A stretch of 64,000 nucleotides of DNA, taken from Cytophagales bacterium (GTDB lineage Bacteria; Bacteroidota; Bacteroidia; Cytophagales; Cyclobacteriaceae). A program made the translations under genes and the position numbers. Each line of letters opens with the position of its first letter. Position 1 is the stretch's first letter. Below, piece after piece: positions 61,223 through 64,000 of the stretch. Under the pieces are notes generated by a model. That model searched no databases. It was not told where the DNA came from and saw only the letters and a program-made list of their open reading frames with translations. The stretch is taken from contig JAKSDO010000282.1 of assembly GCA_022360055.1 (NCBI GenBank), forward strand, positions 1-64,000. The letters run 5' to 3'.

Positions 61223-62566
61223 TTAATCATCGGCTCTGTCGAGCAATCGTTGGTCCAGATTTTTTGTCGCCTTGGCGCCCAGTTCCCTGATCCGCTCCGT
61301 TTTTCTGATCAGGTTGTCTTTTCCCTCGGAAAGCTTATTCATAGCCAGCTCATAATTCTTTTTGGTCGTATTCAAATTTTCACCGACCTTTATAAGGTCA
61401 TCCGTAAATGTCTTGAACTTATCGTATAGTTGCCCCCCCTGCCTGGCGATCTCCAGAGCGTTTCTATTCTGATTTTCCTGACGCCAAATGCTGGCGATCG
61501 TCCGCAGTGTGGCGATCAATGTAGACGGGCTGACAATGACAATATTCTTGTCATACGCATCGTTGAACAAATCGGGATCATTCTGAACGGCGAGACCAAA
61601 AGCCGGCTCAATGGGCATAAAGAGTAACACAAAATCCAGCGAGCCGATCTCATAAATGGTTTGGTAATTTTTCCCACTCAAACCCTTGATATGCGATCGG
61701 ATGGACAAAAGATGATTTTTTATCTCGCGCTCTTTCTCGCTGTCATTACCGGCGCTTACATATTTTTCATAGGCGGTTAAAGACACTTTGGAATCTATGA
61801 TAATATTTTTCTGCTCGGGAAGCTTAATGACCACGTCCGGTTGAAGCCGCTTTCCATCTTCATTTGTCATTGAAACCTGTACTTCGTACTGATCTCCTTT
61901 GATAAGCCCGGATTTTTCAAGTATGGATTCCAAAATAAATTCGCCCCAATTGCCCTGAGATTTGGCTTCCCCCTTCAAGGCCTTGGTTAAATTCTCGGCC
62001 TCTTTTGTGATTTGCCGGTTCAACTCTTTTAGCCCCGAAATCTGCTCCTTCAAGGCAGAACTTCTTTCTATGCTTTCCTTATTGGTCTGCTCGACTTTTT
62101 TCTCAAACTCAATGATTTTTTCCTTGAACGGATTTAATATATCCGAAAGATTCATCTTGTTTTGATCCGTAAACTTCTTTGTTTTCTCATCGAGAATTTC
62201 ATTTGCCAGGTTTTTAAACTGGATTTGAAATTTCTCCTGTAATTCTTCAATATCTTTTTTTTGAGTATTCAGCTTCTCATTTAGGTTTTTTAGTTCCTCA
62301 TCCTTAGCCGACAAGGCATTTGAATATTTTTGAGCCCTTTCTCTTGTTTCATTTAAATCAGCCCTCATTATATCGGTTTCTTCTTCCTGCCCCTCCAGCT
62401 TACCTTCCGCAACTTTTAAATTAATTTCCAACGCACTTTTTTCTTGTCGAAGAGTTTCAAACTCTTCCCTCGAATAAGGATTTCTGCTTTTTGTATAAAA
62501 ATGGAATACCAACCAGGATATTAATCCTCCGGCAACAAAACCCGAAACCAAATAAACGACGCTCAT
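61223..62566 (-). CDS. rmuC: DNA recombination protein RmuC
   Basis: A 447-residue protein with an N-terminal membrane helix (VVYLVSGFVAGGLISWLVFHF), a long coiled coil (about 30-190, rich in Glu/Lys/Gln) and the RmuC nuclease-like domain (about 200-400): NWGEFILESILEKSGLIKG, QPDVVIKLPEQKNIIIDSKVSLTAYE, FVLLFMPIEPAF and SPSTLIATLRTIASIW. It limits inversion/recombination events. The length is typical. A -7 box lies 32 bp upstream. Confidence 0.94.
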   Translation of the reverse strand: MSVVYLVSGFVAGGLISWLVFHFYTKSRNPYSREEFETLRQEKSALEINLKVAEGKLEGQEEETDIMRADLNETRERAQKYSNALSAKDEELKNLNEKLNTQKKDIEELQEKFQIQFKNLANEILDEKTKKFTDQNKMNLSDILNPFKEKIIEFEKKVEQTNKESIERSSALKEQISGLKELNRQITKEAENLTKALKGEAKSQGNWGEFILESILEKSGLIKGDQYEVQVSMTNEDGKRLQPDVVIKLPEQKNIIIDSKVSLTAYEKYVSAGNDSEKEREIKNHLLSIRSHIKGLSGKNYQTIYEIGSLDFVLLFMPIEPAFGLAVQNDPDLFNDAYDKNIVIVSPSTLIATLRTIASIWRQENQNRNALEIARQGGQLYDKFKTFTDDLIKVGENLNTTKKNYELAMNKLSEGKDNLIRKTERIRELGAKATKNLDQRLLDRADD

Positions 62567-62597
62567 TGAAATTATCTCGTTCTTAATTATTGAAAGT

Positions 62598-62605
62598 CAA
62601 AAATA
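62598..62605 (-). promoter_or_regulatory. Candidate -7 box (TATTTTTG) for rmuC
   Basis: On the minus strand TATTTTTG matches TAnnTTTG, 31 bp upstream of the rmuC ATG. Confidence 0.5.
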
Positions 62606-62666
62606 ACATTAAAGATTGATCTCAAATGCCAAATTCATCTCTTTGTGTAAGATTTTACTCAATGAA

Positions 62667-63146
62667 TCAACTTATATGGTCTCTTGGGTTTCCCTTTTCG
62701 ATCCTTGGCCTCCACGGTTTTTCACTCCAGCTCTCCACAAAGTCATCCTCATGGTGAAAGACCTTACCATTTGAAATTGTGTAATACCCATTGTTTTTAA
62801 AATGTTGAGACAGGCTGATGGCACCGGGGACGTCCTCCGCTGCCCGCGTAAAATAATGTATAAAACGGTTTCGTGTTGGTTTTATTCCGGTAAGTAAACT
62901 GGCCCTTGAAGCACCGCAAACAGGCACGTTGCAGTATGCCCTGGAAAATGTCAACCCTTCTGAAGCCAGTCGATCCATGTTGGGAGATTTGATATGTTCG
63001 GCTCCATACACGTTGATTTCCGGCCTCAAGTCATCGACAGCGATAAACAAAACATTCGGCCTCCCGGGATGCCTCGTCTTATTGCAGGAAATAAAGAGAC
63101 CCGCGCCAAGTAATAGGACAACATAAATTGATTTCGAAAGCATCAA
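62667..63146 (-). pseudogene. Truncated iduronate-sulfatase-like sulfatase
   Basis: 159 codons matching only the N-terminal third of a sulfatase. The lipobox LFISC, metal-site [13 protein letters not shown] and the formylglycine motif CGASRAS (C-x-A-S-R with Cys as modified residue) are intact, followed by [12 protein letters not shown]. The protein ends at GNPRDHIS, whereas family members run to ~450-500 residues and need C-terminal metal ligands. Only 100 bp remain before rmuC, with no further homology, so the rest was deleted. It is probably inactive. Confidence 0.82.
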
Positions 63147-63466
63147 ATAAAAAACTATGGTAATACATAGTATAAAAATAAAGCTTTCGAATTTACCGGG
63201 AATGAAAAAACAAAAAATCTTGTCCCCCAGATTTAAAATCCCGATTCCGAATCATATCAAATCAAAAGATAACTTTTTGTTCCTTATTTAGTTTTAATGT
63301 TTAGTCGTATATAAGTAAGTTCATAGACTTAGCCGAACTTATTTGAGAAGATAATATTTGGGGATTTCATAAAATTATACTATTATGCACAACTTGGGAA
63401 AAAGTTTCTTATGCTAATTCCTGTTATTTCAGGCTTGATCGATTAACAATTTTTAAACTAACATTA
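63147..63466. other. Divergent intergenic region, AT rich
   Basis: 320 bp between the sulfatase remnant and the CBS gene. It is AT rich and holds an approximate -7 box (AATATTTG near 63352-63359) for the CBS gene; nothing else was recognised. Confidence 0.35.
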
Positions 63467-63922
63467 ATGAATTTTACACCTAAATTCGACACGACGACAG
63501 ATACCGAGAAAAAAGGTTATGAACCGGTCACAAAGTATATGGCCAAAGATCTTATTACATTCAAACCGGATGACGAAATTGGCGATGTAATATCCAAACT
63601 TAACGATCATCAGATATCCGGAGCCCCGGTGCTCAATGAGCGGAAGGAGTTAATAGGAATTATCTCGGAGCAAGATTGCCTTCGCGTTGTTATTGACAGC
63701 GTTTATCATAATCAGCCGGTAAGCAAACACCTGGTAAAGGATTACATGCAAAAAGACATCATCTCGGTTTCGCATGATTCGGATGTAGTTGATGTAGCAA
63801 ATATGTTCTTAAAACACCGCTTCCGGAGGTTTCCTGTTGTAAAAGATGGAATCCTGCAGGGACAGGTGAGTAAGCGGGACATCTTGAGAGCGGCATTAAA
63901 AATAAAGTTTACTACCTGGTAA
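63467..63922 (+). CDS. CBS-domain pair protein
   Basis: A 151-residue cytoplasmic protein made of two CBS motifs: YMAKDLITFKPDDEIGDVISKLNDHQISGAPVLNE-type (about 22-75) and YMQKDIISVSHDSDVVDVANMF to FRRFPVVKDGILQGQVSKRDILRA (about 92-145). Such pairs bind adenosine nucleotides and act as energy or redox sensors, with unknown partner. It has its own terminator. Confidence 0.92.
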   Translation: MNFTPKFDTTTDTEKKGYEPVTKYMAKDLITFKPDDEIGDVISKLNDHQISGAPVLNERKELIGIISEQDCLRVVIDSVYHNQPVSKHLVKDYMQKDIISVSHDSDVVDVANMFLKHRFRRFPVVKDGILQGQVSKRDILRAALKIKFTTW

Positions 63923-63943
63923 CCAGAACCAACTTGAAAAAAT

Positions 63944-63974
63944 AAAGGGATATGCGTCACATATTCCTTTTTTT
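63944..63974 (+). terminator. Rho-independent terminator after CBS gene
   Basis: AAAGGGATATG/CATATTCCTTT, an 11-bp stem with one G-T pair and a 5-nt loop, followed by TTTT, 22 bp after the stop. Confidence 0.85.
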
Positions 63975-64000
63975 ATGCCCAATTATCCGGTGTAATTTTA

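Overview
The window looks like a chromosome segment of a Bacteroidota member, most likely Cytophagales-like. The reasons are SusC/SusD/SusE proteins, an ECF sigma/FecR pair, a TonB receptor paired with DUF4249, a type IX secretion C-terminal domain, GH29 fucosidases, DUF6503, MK-type lipoprotein signals and TAnnTTTG-type -7 promoter boxes. No rRNA, tRNA, CRISPR array, phage or intact transposase gene was seen. I could not pin down the genus.

Layout. 1-7250: a deoxy-sugar locus with a GH29 fucosidase on +, a four-gene minus operon (RhaT-type permease, UroD-like protein, lipoprotein GH29, RhaM-type mutarotase) and a divergent AraC regulator. 7360-12530: small metabolic and stress genes. 12620-26210: a starch/malto-oligosaccharide locus (ECF sigma, FecR, SusC with an STN domain, SusD, SusE-like protein with three CBM repeats, CBM48-GH13 with a T9SS tail, lipoprotein GH13). 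26430-33920: DUF1080, PHP, nitrilase, Gfo/Idh and redox genes. 33916-38581: DUF983, a TonB receptor/DUF4249 pair and DUF6503. 38597-47133: a giant membrane TPR protein, PlsC, two serpins and Nnr. 47408-54302: RarA, threonine aldolase, a Dabb protein and a 1146-residue TPR protein with a dead protease-like head. 54744-57422: an ECF sigma, an anti-sigma-like protein and an outer-membrane protein. 57840-63922: a lipoprotein, HtpG, a GroES-like protein, RmuC, a truncated sulfatase and a CBS protein.

The most unusual feature is a family of ~90-bp repeats in two subtypes, A (8 copies) and B (4 copies). Every unit begins at ATGAAA (or a decayed form) and ends directly before another ATGAAA. In six of seven places that final ATGAAA is the start codon of a gene, and all six genes encode exported proteins. 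Just after ATGAAA each unit carries a 5-bp hairpin with a 3-nt loop, and further in a second stem that differs between subtypes. Removing the units restores compact gene junctions such as stop-acag-ATGAAA. This suggests a mobile, hairpin-bearing element that enters at the start of signal-peptide genes and hands the gene a new leader and start codon.

Other mobile relics are a 189-bp MITE with perfect 17-bp inverted ends and a 9-bp target duplication upstream of the ECF sigma gene, a second MITE-like element at 50703-50855, a two-copy ~170-bp repeat (type C) and possibly the 3' end of a group II intron. Two gene remnants were found: a D-aminoacylase tail and an iduronate-sulfatase-like N-terminus.
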